Source: Candidatus Gemmiger excrementigallinarum (GTDB taxonomy: Bacteria; Bacillota; Clostridia; Oscillospirales; Ruminococcaceae). Taken from it: a DNA stretch of 35,913 nt. Position numbers and translations under genes: made by a program. The stretch is taken from positions 1 to 35,913 of the forward strand of contig DXBP01000036.1 of the NCBI GenBank assembly GCA_019116445.1, in the 5' to 3' direction. Shown piece after piece: positions 14,273 through 22,679 of this stretch (position 1 is its first letter; the number at the start of each line of letters is the position of its first letter). The notes beneath the pieces are model-generated. The model saw nothing but the letters and a program-made list of their open reading frames with translations. It ran no database searches and had not been told where the DNA came from.

Positions 14273-15103
14273 ATGTCCAATGCACCCAAAACTGTATTAG
14301 CCATTCATGACCTGCCCGGTTTCGGGCGGGCTGCCCTGGCAGTCATCGTGCCTGTCCTCTCCTGCCTGGGCGTGCAGGCTGTGGCCCTGCCCACGGCCGT
14401 GCTCTCCACCCACACCGGCGGCCTGGGTACCCCGGCCAAGCTGTCCAACCCCGGCTACGGCCCCGCGGCCCTGGCCCATTACCAGCGCCTGGGGTTGCGG
14501 TTTGACTGCATCTATTCCGGTTACTTATCCGACCCTGCCCAGGCCAAGCTGGTGGAACAGGCCTTTGAACTCTGGCCCCAGGCCCTCAAGGTCGTGGACC
14601 CGGTGCTGGGGGACGGCGGGCGGCTGTACAAGGGGCTGGGCGCCGAGATGGTGCCTGCCATGTACAATCTGTGCAGCAAAGCCGACCTGATCACCCCCAA
14701 CGTCACCGAAGCCGCTCTGCTGCTGGGCGATCCGCTGCCCGGTGTGGGCAGTGCCGAACAGGCCGCCGAGCAGACCGCCCGGCTGACCCGCATTGCGCCT
14801 CAGGTGGTCGTCACCGGTGTGACCGGCGTTTCGGACGGACGGTGCATCGGCTGCGTGGGCGCCGCCCGGGGCGGCCAGGGCTATTTTGTAAAAACACCGC
14901 TGATCCCCCGTATGTACCACGGCACCGGCGACATTTTCGGCGCTGTGCTGGTGGGACGGATTTTGCAGGGCAATGTGCCCCAGGCAGCCGTGCAGGCAGC
15001 CGCAGCTTTCGTGGCAGACTGCATCCGCCTGACCCCCGAAGGCGCCGACGAGCGGCTGGGTGTATGGCTGGAAGCCGCCCTGCCCAGACTGATGACGCAG
15101 TGA
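14273..15103 (+). CDS. pdxK: Pyridoxine/pyridoxal kinase
   Basis: This 276-residue ribokinase-fold kinase phosphorylates pyridoxal, pyridoxine or pyridoxamine in vitamin B6 salvage. It starts AIHDLPGFGRAALAVIVPVLS, as PdxK/PdxY proteins do. Further marks are THTGGLGTPA, VVDPVLGDGGRLYKGL, LITPNVTEAALLLG and HGTGDIFGAVLVG, which holds the catalytic Asp and anion hole. ATG 14273 lies 9 nt after AAAAGGA; an upstream in-frame TTG at 14267 is too close. An extended -10 (TGATAGAAT, 14229-14237) supports its own promoter. The trmL and degV genes follow closely. Confidence 0.87.
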   Translation: MSNAPKTVLAIHDLPGFGRAALAVIVPVLSCLGVQAVALPTAVLSTHTGGLGTPAKLSNPGYGPAALAHYQRLGLRFDCIYSGYLSDPAQAKLVEQAFELWPQALKVVDPVLGDGGRLYKGLGAEMVPAMYNLCSKADLITPNVTEAALLLGDPLPGVGSAEQAAEQTARLTRIAPQVVVTGVTGVSDGRCIGCVGAARGGQGYFVKTPLIPRMYHGTGDIFGAVLVGRILQGNVPQAAVQAAAAFVADCIRLTPEGADERLGVWLEAALPRLMTQ

Positions 15104-15143
15104 GCCCACCGGGCCGCTGCCGGAAAAAACAGGAAGTGAATGT

Positions 15144-15656
15144 ATGCCAACCCTGAACATCGTACTGGTGGAACCCCAGATCCCCCAAAACTCCGGCAAT
15201 ATTGCGCGTACCTGCGCGGTAACCGGAGCCCGTCTGCACATGGTAGGCCCCATGGGATTTACCGTCGACGACAAAAAATTAAAGCGTGCCGGTCTTGACT
15301 ATTGGCACCAGCTTGATATAACATATTATCAGGACCTTGCGGATTTCTTTAGCAAAAATCAGGGGCCGTTCTTCTATTTTACCTCCAAGGGACCGCACCG
15401 CCATGTGGACGTAGCGTACCCGGACGGAGCGTATCTGGTCTTTGGCCGCGAGGACGCGGGTTTGCCCGAAGAACTGCTGGTCCAGCACGAAGCGGACTGT
15501 GTGCGCATGCCCATGCGCCGCGGGGAACGCTGTTTAAACCTTTCCAACGCGGTGGCGGTTGGTGTGTACGAAGTACTGCGGCAATGGGATTTTGCCGGCC
15601 TGGAAACACACGGCCAATTGACCCGCTATGAATGGAGCGAGGACGTAACAACATGA
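15144..15656 (+). CDS. trmL: tRNA (cytidine/uridine-2'-O-)-methyltransferase TrmL
   Basis: This 170-residue SPOUT-class knot methyltransferase methylates the wobble ribose (position 34) of tRNA-Leu isoacceptors. It starts LNIVLVEPQIPQNSGNIARTCA. The knot region is YLVFGREDAGLPEELL followed by CVRMPMRRGERCLNLSNAVAVGVYEVLRQ, the TrmL pattern. A tRNA-Leu of the kind modified by TrmL is encoded at 25780. The stretch 15270-15390 uses more A/T-rich codons than its neighbours. GGAAG precedes the start; the stop overlaps the next ATG (ATGA). Confidence 0.92.
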   Translation: MPTLNIVLVEPQIPQNSGNIARTCAVTGARLHMVGPMGFTVDDKKLKRAGLDYWHQLDITYYQDLADFFSKNQGPFFYFTSKGPHRHVDVAYPDGAYLVFGREDAGLPEELLVQHEADCVRMPMRRGERCLNLSNAVAVGVYEVLRQWDFAGLETHGQLTRYEWSEDVTT

Positions 15657-16555
15657 GCAAAATCGGCTTTTTGACGGATTCTTCCGCCGACATTCCGCAG
15701 GAACTTGCGGAAAAGTACGGCATCGAACTCGTTGGTTTTCCCATCAACGTGGACGGTACCGAGTACATTGAGCGCAAGGACTTCACCAACGACCAGTTCT
15801 ACCAGATCATGCGCGACGCCCAGGGTGTGCCCACCACCGCCGCCATCACCCAGCTGCAGTGGTGCGAGATCTATGAGCGGTACGTGGACGAGGGGTACAC
15901 CGATCTGGTTCACCTGAGCATCAACAGCGCCGGTTCCAGCACCTACAACAACGCCCTGAAGGCGGTGGAAATGCTGGAAGAAGAGCGCCCCGGCCACAAG
16001 CTGCGCATCCAGGTGCTGGACAGCCACACCTATTCCATGGTGTTCGGCTGGTATCTTTGCGAATGTGCCCGCAAAGTGCGCAACGGCGGCGAGCTTGCCA
16101 CCTGCGTGGACGAAATGATGCACAAGCTGGACTGCATGGAAGTCTGCCTGGCTGCCTACAGCCTGAAACAGATGAAAAAGTCCGGCCGCGTGAGCGCCGC
16201 TGCCGCCGTGGTGGGGGACCTTTTGGGGATCCGCCCCATCATCAGCCTGAACGACGGCGTTTCCAAGGTGGAGGCCAAGGTTCGCGGTGACGCAGCCGTG
16301 CCCCCCGCCATGGTCAAATGGGTGGCCAGCCGCGTGGACAACGTGCGGGATATGCCTTACATGGTGGGGTACACTTCCAGCAACGCCAAGCGGGATGAAC
16401 TGGTCAAGCTGTGCAAAAAGACCTTCGGTCATGCCCCTATGACCACCTTCCAGCTGGGCGCGGCCGTCAGTGCCAACACCGGCCCCGACGCCATTGCCAT
16501 TACCTTTGAGGGCAAACCGCGCCGTCTGGCGGATTATGCCCCCCAGCTGCCGTAA
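15653..16555 (+). CDS. DegV family fatty-acid-binding protein
   Basis: The 300-residue protein has the DegV fold. The N-terminal IGFLTDSSADIPQELAEKYGI, the HLSINSAGSSTYNNA segment (the Ser is a typical fatty-acid carboxylate contact) and LLGIRPIISLNDG plus PMTTFQLGAAVSANTGPDAIAI at the C-terminus are all family blocks. Relatives (FakB) bind fatty acids and present them to the kinase FakA for phospholipid synthesis; FakA is not in the window. Translation is coupled to trmL by an ATGA overlap. Confidence 0.9.
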   Translation: MSKIGFLTDSSADIPQELAEKYGIELVGFPINVDGTEYIERKDFTNDQFYQIMRDAQGVPTTAAITQLQWCEIYERYVDEGYTDLVHLSINSAGSSTYNNALKAVEMLEEERPGHKLRIQVLDSHTYSMVFGWYLCECARKVRNGGELATCVDEMMHKLDCMEVCLAAYSLKQMKKSGRVSAAAAVVGDLLGIRPIISLNDGVSKVEAKVRGDAAVPPAMVKWVASRVDNVRDMPYMVGYTSSNAKRDELVKLCKKTFGHAPMTTFQLGAAVSANTGPDAIAITFEGKPRRLADYAPQLP

Positions 16556-16569
16556 TCTGTGCAAAATCA

Positions 16570-16599
16570 CCGGGAGAAGTTTCGGCTTCTCCCGGTTTT
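16570..16599 (+). terminator. Terminator after the degV gene
   Basis: CCGGGAGAAG, loop TTTCGG, CTTCTCCCGG, then TTTT. Confidence 0.88.
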
Positions 16600-16613
16600 G
16601 TCTTTCCCTTTGG

Positions 16614-16642
16614 TTGCGCCCGTCCCGAAACTCTGCTATAAT
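16614..16642 (+). promoter_or_regulatory. Promoter of the ACT-DUF711 operon
   Basis: TTGCGC (16614-16619), 17-nt spacer, perfect TATAAT (16637-16642). Confidence 0.7.
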
Positions 16643-16676
16643 ACAATCATTCTGAATGAGGGGGCATTATCGTATT

Positions 16677-16946
16677 ATGAAAGCTGTTATCACCGTTATC
16701 GGCCGCGATACCGTGGGTGTTGTCGCCAAGGTCAGCGCGGTCTGCGCCGAACTCAACATCAACATCGAGGATATCTCCCAGTCCATCATGCAGGAGATGT
16801 TCTGCATGATCATGCTCGTCAGCCTGAACCACTGCACCGTGGACCCCGCCGCCGTCCGCGACCGTTTTGCCGCCCTGGGCGAAGAGATGAAGATGCAGGT
16901 CACCGTGACCCGCCAGGAAGTCTTTGACGCCATGCACACCATCTGA
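16677..16946 (+). CDS. ACT domain protein (UPF0237)
   Basis: The 89-residue protein is a single ACT domain (MKAVITVIGRDTVGVVAKVSAV..LNINIEDISQSIM..FCMIMLV) plus a short C-terminal strand and helix. UPF0237 proteins are small-molecule-binding modules of unknown ligand that are nearly always beside a DUF711 protein, as here (20 nt gap). ATG 16677 is used although its ribosome site (GAGGGGG) is 12 nt away; an earlier in-frame ATG at 16656 has none. A sensor or partner for the next gene is a reasonable inference. Confidence 0.88.
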   Translation: MKAVITVIGRDTVGVVAKVSAVCAELNINIEDISQSIMQEMFCMIMLVSLNHCTVDPAAVRDRFAALGEEMKMQVTVTRQEVFDAMHTI

Positions 16947-16966
16947 CGGGGAGGGCATAACAGACC

Positions 16967-18334
16967 ATGAGAATTCTGAACAGCGGCGATATTCTTGAAA
17001 CCATCGAGATGCTGACCGCCGAAAATCTGGATGTACGCACCGTCACCATGGGCATCAGCCTGCTGGACTGCATCGACCCCGACGGCGACAAGGCCTGCGA
17101 GAAGATCTATAACAAGATCGTGCGCCTGGCCGGCAACCTCGTTCCCGTGGTGGACGGCATCAGCGCCGAGTACGGTGTGCCCATCGTGAACAAGCGCATC
17201 AGCGTGACCCCCATCGCCATGCTGCTGGGCGCTGCCCCCGACGCCGACCCCGTAGCTTACGCCAAGGCGCTGGACCGCGCGGCCAAAGCCGTGGGCGTCA
17301 ACTTTATCGGCGGCTTCGGCGCGCTGGTCCACAAGGGCTTTTCTGCCGGGGACAAGCGGCTGATCAAAGCTATTCCCCAGGCGCTGGCCGAAACCGACAT
17401 CGTCTGCTCCAGCGTCAACATCGGCTCCACCAAATCCGGCATCAACATGGACGCCGTCCGCCTGATGGGCCAGGTCGTCCGTGAAACCGCCGAACTCACC
17501 AAGGACAATATGTGCATGGGCGACGCCAAGCTCGTGGTCTTCTGCAACGCGCCGGAGGACAACCCCTTCATGGCCGGCGCCTTCCATGGTCCCGGTGAAC
17601 CGGACTGCGAGATCCACGTGGGTGTTTCCGGCCCCGGCGCGGTGCGCGCCGCCCTGGCCAAGCTGCCCAAGGACGCCCCCATGGACGAAGTGGCCGAACT
17701 GGTCAAGCGCACGGCGTTCAAGATCACCCGTCTGGGCCAGCTGGTGGCCAACCTGGCCAGCGAGCGCCTGGGTGTGCCTGCCGGCATCATCGACCTGTCC
17801 CTGGCCCCCACCCCGGCCATCGGCGACAGCGTAGCCAACATTCTGGAAGAAATGGGCCTGGAAAGCTGCGGCTGCTGCGGCACCACCGCCTGCCTGGCTC
17901 TGCTCAACGACGCCGTCAAGAAGGGCGGCGTGATGGCTTCCAACCATGTGGGCGGCCTGTCCGGTGCCTTCATCCCGGTTTCGGAAGACGACGGCATGAT
18001 CCACGCCGCCGAGTGCGGCAGCCTGACGCTGGAAAAGCTGGAGGCCATGACCGCGGTTTGCTCGGTGGGCATCGACATGGTCGTCATCCCCGGCGACACC
18101 TCGGCGGAAGTCATCAGCGGCCTGATCGCCGACGAAGCCGCCATCGGCATGGTGAACAGCAAGACCACCGCCGTGCGTGTGATCCCCGCCATCGGCCACA
18201 AGGCCGGCGACGTGCTGGACTTCGGCGGACTGCTGGGCCACGCCCCCATTATGCCCATCAGCCAGTACAGCCCGGCCGTGATGATCCATCGCGGCGGCCG
18301 TATCCCCGCACCCATGCAGGCGCTGAAAAACTGA
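16967..18334 (+). CDS. PFL family protein (UPF0210/DUF711)
   Basis: The 455-residue protein matches the DUF711 family throughout: [27 protein letters not shown] at the start, [48 protein letters not shown] with a Cys-Cys pair, and the Gly-rich [19 protein letters not shown] near the end. Structures in this family resemble pyruvate-formate-lyase-type folds, but no reaction is established and a glycyl-radical motif is not evident. GGGGAGG lies before the ATG. It forms a conserved two-gene operon with the ACT protein. Confidence 0.9.
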   Translation: MRILNSGDILETIEMLTAENLDVRTVTMGISLLDCIDPDGDKACEKIYNKIVRLAGNLVPVVDGISAEYGVPIVNKRISVTPIAMLLGAAPDADPVAYAKALDRAAKAVGVNFIGGFGALVHKGFSAGDKRLIKAIPQALAETDIVCSSVNIGSTKSGINMDAVRLMGQVVRETAELTKDNMCMGDAKLVVFCNAPEDNPFMAGAFHGPGEPDCEIHVGVSGPGAVRAALAKLPKDAPMDEVAELVKRTAFKITRLGQLVANLASERLGVPAGIIDLSLAPTPAIGDSVANILEEMGLESCGCCGTTACLALLNDAVKKGGVMASNHVGGLSGAFIPVSEDDGMIHAAECGSLTLEKLEAMTAVCSVGIDMVVIPGDTSAEVISGLIADEAAIGMVNSKTTAVRVIPAIGHKAGDVLDFGGLLGHAPIMPISQYSPAVMIHRGGRIPAPMQALKN

Positions 18335-18342
18335 CAACACAC

Positions 18343-18376
18343 AAAAGAGCCTTTCCCGACCGGGAAAGGCTCTTTT
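18343..18376. terminator. Bidirectional terminator after the DUF711 gene
   Basis: AAAAGAGCCTTTCCC pairs perfectly with its complement across a GACC loop; T-runs are present on both strands. It also serves the convergent CMD gene. Confidence 0.9.
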
Positions 18377-18386
18377 CTTGTTTGGT

Positions 18387-19151
18387 TTACGCCTGCTCCG
18401 CCCAGGCAGCCCGCGCGGCGTTCAGCGCATTGAACAGCCGCGGAATTCCCATATACGACATGGCATGAAGCAGCGCAGCCAGAATACGGTCACGGCTGTT
18501 GCCGGCTTTTTCGGCCCCCAGCACATGGGCCTTGACCTGCAGGTCCGCCCCGCCCAGGGCTGCCAGCATCACCACGGTGAGCAGTTCCCGCCGGGCGCCG
18601 TCCAGACCGCTGCGGGTGGCAAAATCGCCAAATCCGAACTCGGTCAGGAACCGCGGAATCGCCTCGGCATATTCCGGCGGCAGGTCGCGGTAGCGGTCGG
18701 CGATCTCGGTGCCGTAGATCGGCGCCTGGATGGCCAGGCCGTCGTCATAGCGGCTTTCCTCTGTCACCGTGCCCTGGCTGGGCAGGGGCAGCGCAATGCC
18801 CGCCGCAGTGAAGGCTTCGTTCATGATGGCAATGGCGTTGAGGGTCTTGGGGAATCCGATAAACGGTGCACACTGATAGATGGCTTCGCGGATCTCCACC
18901 GGCGTGCAGCCCACATTCAGCGCCGCTCCCACATGGGATTTGAGCTGGGGCAGCGTCTGGTTGACGGCCAGCACCGTGACGGTGACCAGTTCCCGGTCGG
19001 CGTCGCTGAGTTCGCCCACATAGCAGACTTCCCCGAAAATAAAGCGCTGCAGAATTTTCATGAATTCAGGGTCGGTGCCCTCGTCCCCCGCCGGGGCAGC
19101 ACCAAACAGAATCCCGAATTTTTCCGCACAGCGTTCGACACGATCTTCCAT
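18387..19151 (-). CDS. Tandem carboxymuconolactone decarboxylase-like protein
   Basis: The 254-residue protein holds two CMD domains (about 25-115 and 140-245). The first keeps LVTVTVLAVNQTLPQLKSHVGAALNVGCTPVEIREAIYQ, the second ELLTVVMLAALGGADLQVKAHVLGAEKAG. The CxxC pair that AhpD-type CMD proteins use for peroxidase activity is missing in both, while the His is kept. It is therefore likely a decarboxylase/hydrolase-like or redox-accessory CMD protein. AGGAGG lies 8 nt before the ATG at 19151. Its promoter has the MerR-type 19-bp spacer. Bacillus CMD genes are controlled by the MerR-family aldehyde regulator AdhR, so an electrophile response is a plausible role. Confidence 0.85.
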   Translation of the reverse strand: MEDRVERCAEKFGILFGAAPAGDEGTDPEFMKILQRFIFGEVCYVGELSDADRELVTVTVLAVNQTLPQLKSHVGAALNVGCTPVEIREAIYQCAPFIGFPKTLNAIAIMNEAFTAAGIALPLPSQGTVTEESRYDDGLAIQAPIYGTEIADRYRDLPPEYAEAIPRFLTEFGFGDFATRSGLDGARRELLTVVMLAALGGADLQVKAHVLGAEKAGNSRDRILAALLHAMSYMGIPRLFNALNAARAAWAEQA

Positions 19152-19185
19152 AGAAAAAACCTCCTGACTTCTTTGCTTTGTGTAC

Positions 19186-19216
19186 ATCGTACCACTTAAA
19201 GTGCACTTGAAGTCAA
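19186..19216 (-). promoter_or_regulatory. MerR-type promoter with palindromic operator
   Basis: On the minus strand: TTGACT (19211-19216), 19-nt spacer, TACGAT (19186-19191). The spacer carries a near-perfect dyad (plus strand 19194-19213: ACTTAAAGTGCACTTGAAGT; only one position pair is mismatched). The over-long spacer plus dyad is the hallmark of MerR-activated promoters. The regulator gene is not in the window. Confidence 0.75.
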
Positions 19217-19229
19217 GAGGTTTTTGGCA

Positions 19230-19952
19230 TCAATCCAGGATGCGCCCGTCGGTGGAGATGGTCACCACCTGCCAGGGGATGAACTTGCCGCTGGCCTGCA
19301 GCGCCCGCTTGGCGGCGTTTTCCAGCCCGCCGCAGCAGGGCACCTCCATGCGCACAACGGTAACTTCCCGGATGTCGTTGCGGCGCAAAATCTCTGTGAG
19401 TTTTTCGCTGTAGTCCACACTGTCCAGCTTGGGGCAGCCCACCAGCGTGATATGCCCGCGGATGAACCGCTCATGGAAGGCCGCATAGGCGTAGGCCGTG
19501 CAGTCTGCCGCGATCAGTAGCTTGGCGCCGTCAAAGAAGGGTGCTTCCATAGGCACGAGTTTGATCTGCACCGGCCACTGGCGCAGGCGGCTGGGTGCCG
19601 CCGTGGGCGCTGCGGGTGCTTCGCTCCCGCCGGAGAGCACCTGGGCCCGGCTGCCGGGGCAGCCTGCGTGCAGGGTATGGGCCGCGCTGCCGGGACAGCC
19701 GCCGGCCGCTGCTTTGTTCTTTTTGGCCGCCAGCACCGCAGCTTCGTCGTAGGGTGCGGCCTCCCGCTCCACAAAGGTGATGGCTCCCGTGGGGCAGGTG
19801 GGCAGGCAGTCGCCCAGGCCGTCGCAGTAATCGTCGCGCATCAGCTTCGCCTTGCCGTCCACCATGGCGATGGCACCTTCATGGCAGGCCGCCGCACAGG
19901 CGCCGCAGCCGTTGCACTTTGCTTCGTCGATGTGAATGATCCGTCGTTTCAT
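19230..19952 (-). CDS. 4Fe-4S ferredoxin-type protein
   Basis: The 240-residue protein starts with a 2x4Fe-4S ferredoxin domain: Cys13, 16, 19, 23 (CNGCGACAAACHEGAI) and Cys43, 49, 53 (CDGLGDCLPTCPTGAI). A linker with two CPGS repeats (about 86-100) and an Ala/Pro-rich stretch follow. The C-terminal half (FDGAKLLIAADCTAYAYAAF, LVGCPKLDS, VVRMEVPCCGGLENA) looks like a further metal-binding domain. Such proteins often accompany hybrid-cluster protein (hcp) under a Crp/Fnr regulator (HcpR type) in nitrosative stress. Hcp itself is not seen here. It is divergent from a Crp/Fnr gene with a palindrome between them. Confidence 0.8.
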   Translation of the reverse strand: MKRRIIHIDEAKCNGCGACAAACHEGAIAMVDGKAKLMRDDYCDGLGDCLPTCPTGAITFVEREAAPYDEAAVLAAKKNKAAAGGCPGSAAHTLHAGCPGSRAQVLSGGSEAPAAPTAAPSRLRQWPVQIKLVPMEAPFFDGAKLLIAADCTAYAYAAFHERFIRGHITLVGCPKLDSVDYSEKLTEILRRNDIREVTVVRMEVPCCGGLENAAKRALQASGKFIPWQVVTISTDGRILD

Positions 19953-19969
19953 AGGATAATGCCTCCGTA

Positions 19970-19998
19970 TTGACTTTCTGGGAACAGTCTACTACAAT
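19970..19998 (+). promoter_or_regulatory. Promoter of the Crp/Fnr gene
   Basis: TTGACT (19970-19975), 17-nt spacer, TACAAT (19993-19998). Confidence 0.7.
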
Positions 19999-20011
19999 AC
20001 AGGCAGCAAGT

Positions 20012-20029
20012 ATGTTGTAGCTACAACAT
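20012..20029. promoter_or_regulatory. Crp/Fnr-type palindrome
   Basis: ATGTTGTAGCTACAACAT is a perfect 18-bp palindrome of the form TGTTG-N6-CAACA. It lies just downstream of the predicted start of the regulator transcript (repression). It is centred about 41 bp upstream of a start expected from a minus-strand TAGACT -10 (19986-19991), which is the class II activator position for the Fe-S gene. Confidence 0.7.
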
Positions 20030-20045
20030 TCAAAGGAGTACGCTC

Positions 20046-20717
20046 ATGGAAATGCAAACCTTATCCTCCACACCGCTATTCCGGGGGCTTACCCCCGAGG
20101 AAACGGGCCGTGCCCTGGAGGCCCTGGACGCCCGGCGCAAAACTTTTACCAAAGAGGAATTGCTGCTGCAGGCGGGGCATTGCGTTACCCACATGGGCCT
20201 TGTGCTGAAGGGCCGGGTGCACATTGAGCACCTGGACGTCTGGGGCAGCAAAACGCTGTTGGGCCAGGCCGGTGAGGGGGATTTGTTTGCCGAAACCTAC
20301 GCCTGCCTGCCCCAGGAACCGCTGCTGGTCAACGTAACGGCGGCCTGCGACGGCGAAGCTCTGTTTTTGTCCGCTCACCGCCTGCTGCATCCGGGCAATG
20401 AACCCTGGCTGCAGCAGATGGCGCAAAACCTTTTGCAGATCGCCGCACGGAAGAATCTGGGGCTGGCCCGCCGCAACCTGTACACCGCCCCCAAAACGAT
20501 CCGCGGACGGGTGATGGCCTATTTTTCGGCGTTGTCCGTCAAAAACAGCAGCCTGACGTTCTCCCTGCCCTTCGACCGCCAGCAGCTGGCGGATTTTCTC
20601 GGGGTGGACCGCAGCGCGTTGAGCAGCACCCTCTCTCAGATGCAGCGGGACGGTCTGCTGACTTTGGGGCGCCGCACCGTGCAGCTGCACACTGCCCCGG
20701 AAGAATTCGCCCTGTAA
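20046..20717 (+). CDS. Crp/Fnr family transcriptional regulator
   Basis: The 223-residue protein has an N-terminal cyclic-nucleotide-binding-type beta-barrel (about 10-120, GLVLKGRVHIEHLD..GEGDLFAE), a dimer helix (LLQIAARKNLGLARRNL) and a C-terminal winged helix (FDRQQLADFLGVDRSALSSTLSQM). It lacks the N-terminal Cys cluster of FNR, so it does not sense oxygen in that way; HcpR-like regulators sense NO through heme. Its position back to back with the Fe-S protein and the palindrome between them suggest that it controls both. AAAGGAG precedes the ATG at 20046. Confidence 0.88.
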   Translation: MEMQTLSSTPLFRGLTPEETGRALEALDARRKTFTKEELLLQAGHCVTHMGLVLKGRVHIEHLDVWGSKTLLGQAGEGDLFAETYACLPQEPLLVNVTAACDGEALFLSAHRLLHPGNEPWLQQMAQNLLQIAARKNLGLARRNLYTAPKTIRGRVMAYFSALSVKNSSLTFSLPFDRQQLADFLGVDRSALSSTLSQMQRDGLLTLGRRTVQLHTAPEEFAL

Positions 20718-20725
20718 CGCGAAAG

Positions 20726-20765
20726 CCCCGGCGCACAAGCAAAGGCTTGTGCGCCGGGGTTGTTT
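20726..20765. terminator. Terminator after the Crp/Fnr gene
   Basis: A 15-bp perfect stem (CCCCGGCGCACAAGC, loop AAAG) is followed by TTGTTTTG. On the minus strand it is a weaker stop for upp. Confidence 0.85.
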
Positions 20766-20781
20766 TGCGAATGGAAAAAAA

Positions 20782-21411
20782 TTACTTGGTGCCGAAGATC
20801 CGGTCACCCGCATCGCCCAGACCGGGTACGATGTAGCCCTGGTCGTTCAGGCGCTCGTCCAGCGTGCCGACGTAGATATCCACGTCGGGATGGGCCTCGT
20901 GCAGGGCCTTCATGCCCTCAGGAGCCGCGATCAGGCCGATGAACTTGATGTGCTTGGCGCCGCGCTTTTTGATCTGGGTGATGGCGTCGGAAGCGCTGCC
21001 GCCGGTGGCCAGCATGGGATCAAGCACGAGGACCTCGCGCTCATTGATGTCGCTGGGCAGCTTGCAGTAGTACTCCACCGGCTTCAGGGTATCCTCGTTG
21101 CGGTAGAGGCCGATGTGGCCGACCTTGGCCGCGGGGATCAGGGACAGCATACCGTCCACCATGCCCAGACCGGCGCGCAGAATGGGCACCAGCGCCAGCT
21201 TACGGCCGGCCAGGACCTTGGTGCGGGCCAGGGCAATGGGAGTTTCCACTTCCACTTCCTCGGTGGGCAGGTCACGGGTGGCTTCGTAGCAAAGCAGCAT
21301 GGCGACCTCGCTTACCAGGTCACGGAACTCCTTGGTGCCGGTGTTACGGTCGCGCAACAGGCTGATCTTGTGCTGAATGAGGGGATGATCTACGATCTCG
21401 ACAACGCTCAT
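20782..21411 (-). CDS. upp: Uracil phosphoribosyltransferase
   Basis: The 209-residue enzyme joins uracil and PRPP to UMP (pyrimidine salvage). It has the standard start [19 protein letters not shown], the PRPP-binding loop [14 protein letters not shown] (about 127-140), and the uracil-binding end [17 protein letters not shown]. It is the last gene of the minus-strand operon tsaE-tsaB-rpiB-upp, 62 nt after rpiB. AAGGAG precedes its ATG. Confidence 0.95.
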   Translation of the reverse strand: MSVVEIVDHPLIQHKISLLRDRNTGTKEFRDLVSEVAMLLCYEATRDLPTEEVEVETPIALARTKVLAGRKLALVPILRAGLGMVDGMLSLIPAAKVGHIGLYRNEDTLKPVEYYCKLPSDINEREVLVLDPMLATGGSASDAITQIKKRGAKHIKFIGLIAAPEGMKALHEAHPDVDIYVGTLDERLNDQGYIVPGLGDAGDRIFGTK

Positions 21412-21473
21412 GGTACAATCTCCTTGTCAAACAATTTTTATCGGCAGCCTGCGCGGGCAGGCCGAAAAACGAC

Positions 21474-21926
21474 TTACTGGTTCTGCAGCGCCATCATCTT
21501 GTCGATGCGCTTCTGGTGGCGGCCACCCTCGAACTCGGCGTTGAGGAAGGCATCCACGATCTGGCAGCCCAGACCGGCGCCCACCACACGGCCGCCCATG
21601 CACAGGGCGTTGGCGTTGTTGTGGCGGCGGGTATACTCGGCGCTGAAGGTGTCACTGCAGCAGCAGGCACGGATGCCCTGCATCTTGTTGGCACACATGG
21701 ACATACCCACACCGGTACCGCAGCACAGGATCACCAGTGCGCAGCGGCCGTCCTGCACGGCCTTGCAGCCGGCGGCGGCAAAATCCGGGTAATCCACACT
21801 GGCGGTGGAATCGGTGCCGAAATCCTCATAGGCGACGCCCAGCTCGTCCAGATGGGCTTTGATGGCTTCTTTCAGTTCATAGCCGCCGTGGTCGGCCGCC
21901 AGCGCGATCGGTTTGTCAAATTGCAT
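21474..21926 (-). CDS. rpiB: Ribose-5-phosphate isomerase B
   Basis: The 150-residue RpiB/LacAB-type isomerase interconverts ribose-5-phosphate and ribulose-5-phosphate. The family start IALAADHGGYELKEAIK, the catalytic Cys in ILCCGTGVGMSM (about 68-79), and RRHNNANALCMGGRVVG are present. It overlaps the end of tsaB by 11 nt, so translation is coupled. An rpiB-upp order is common in Clostridia and Bacilli; it links pentose phosphate to PRPP use. Confidence 0.93.
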   Translation of the reverse strand: MQFDKPIALAADHGGYELKEAIKAHLDELGVAYEDFGTDSTASVDYPDFAAAGCKAVQDGRCALVILCCGTGVGMSMCANKMQGIRACCCSDTFSAEYTRRHNNANALCMGGRVVGAGLGCQIVDAFLNAEFEGGRHQKRIDKMMALQNQ

Positions 21927-22629
21927 TGGTTGGTTCCCCCTGTTGTTTTTCTCTTTCGGCCCGTTCCCGCTCCGCCTGGCTCAGCCGGTGATAGTCCGGC
22001 AGCAGTTCGGCGGGCGGCACACAGCCATTACTTCCCCACAAGGCTTTGGCGGCCAGCGCTACCCCGGCGCCGCGCAGCACCTGCAGCGCGGGCGGGCAAG
22101 CGGCCACGCCCGGCACCTGTCCATAGGTATTGTAACACAAAGCGGCGCCGTCGCCAACAAAAAACAACGGTTTTTTACAGTTCTGTACAAATTCCTGCAA
22201 GGCCGTCACCGGTTCGGCGGCATCGGGGGTCAGCCGGGCATGGGTTTCCAGGTCGAAGCCCGCCCAGTAGACCTGGCCACGGCGGGCATCCTGGGCACCG
22301 ATCACCGTGCCCTGCCCCGCCATGCCGTAGGCAAGCGCCGCCATGGTGGACACCGGCGCGCAGGGGATCTGCCGCGGCAGCGCCAGCCCCTTGATCACCG
22401 AAAGCCCGATGCGCAGCCCCGTAAAGCTGCCGGGACCGTTGGTGGCCCCCAGCACATCCAGGTCGTCCACCGTCAGGCCGCAGGCCCGCAGCGCGCCGTC
22501 GATCATGGGCAGCAGCGTTTCGCTGTGGGTCAGCCCGTTGTTGCACTGGGTTTCGTACAACAGGGTATCATCGCGCAAAACGGCCACAGCTGCCGTTTTG
22601 CCTGCGGTATCAACCGCCAGTATATTCAT
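21916..22629 (-). CDS. tsaB: tRNA threonylcarbamoyladenosine biosynthesis protein TsaB
   Basis: The 237-residue ASKHA-fold protein scaffolds TsaD and TsaE in making t6A37 of tRNA. The start MNILAVDTAGKTAAVAVL, the block THSETLLPMIDGAL, and VLGATNGPGSFTGLRIGLSVIKGLA (the family's best-conserved stretch) are all seen. The C-terminal tail is charged and Gln/Glu-rich. It follows tsaE by 50 nt, so two of the three partner genes are co-transcribed; TsaD lies elsewhere. Confidence 0.93.
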   Translation of the reverse strand: MNILAVDTAGKTAAVAVLRDDTLLYETQCNNGLTHSETLLPMIDGALRACGLTVDDLDVLGATNGPGSFTGLRIGLSVIKGLALPRQIPCAPVSTMAALAYGMAGQGTVIGAQDARRGQVYWAGFDLETHARLTPDAAEPVTALQEFVQNCKKPLFFVGDGAALCYNTYGQVPGVAACPPALQVLRGAGVALAAKALWGSNGCVPPAELLPDYHRLSQAERERAEREKQQGEPTNAI

Positions 22630-22679
22630 AGAATCACCTGTACACTATGTAATGTATAACCGTTTTTATCCGGTTTGTA

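Noticed and set aside
16667..18340. 557-codon minus-strand frame opposite the ACT-DUF711 operon
   Set aside because: Shadow frame; both plus-strand genes are clear family members.
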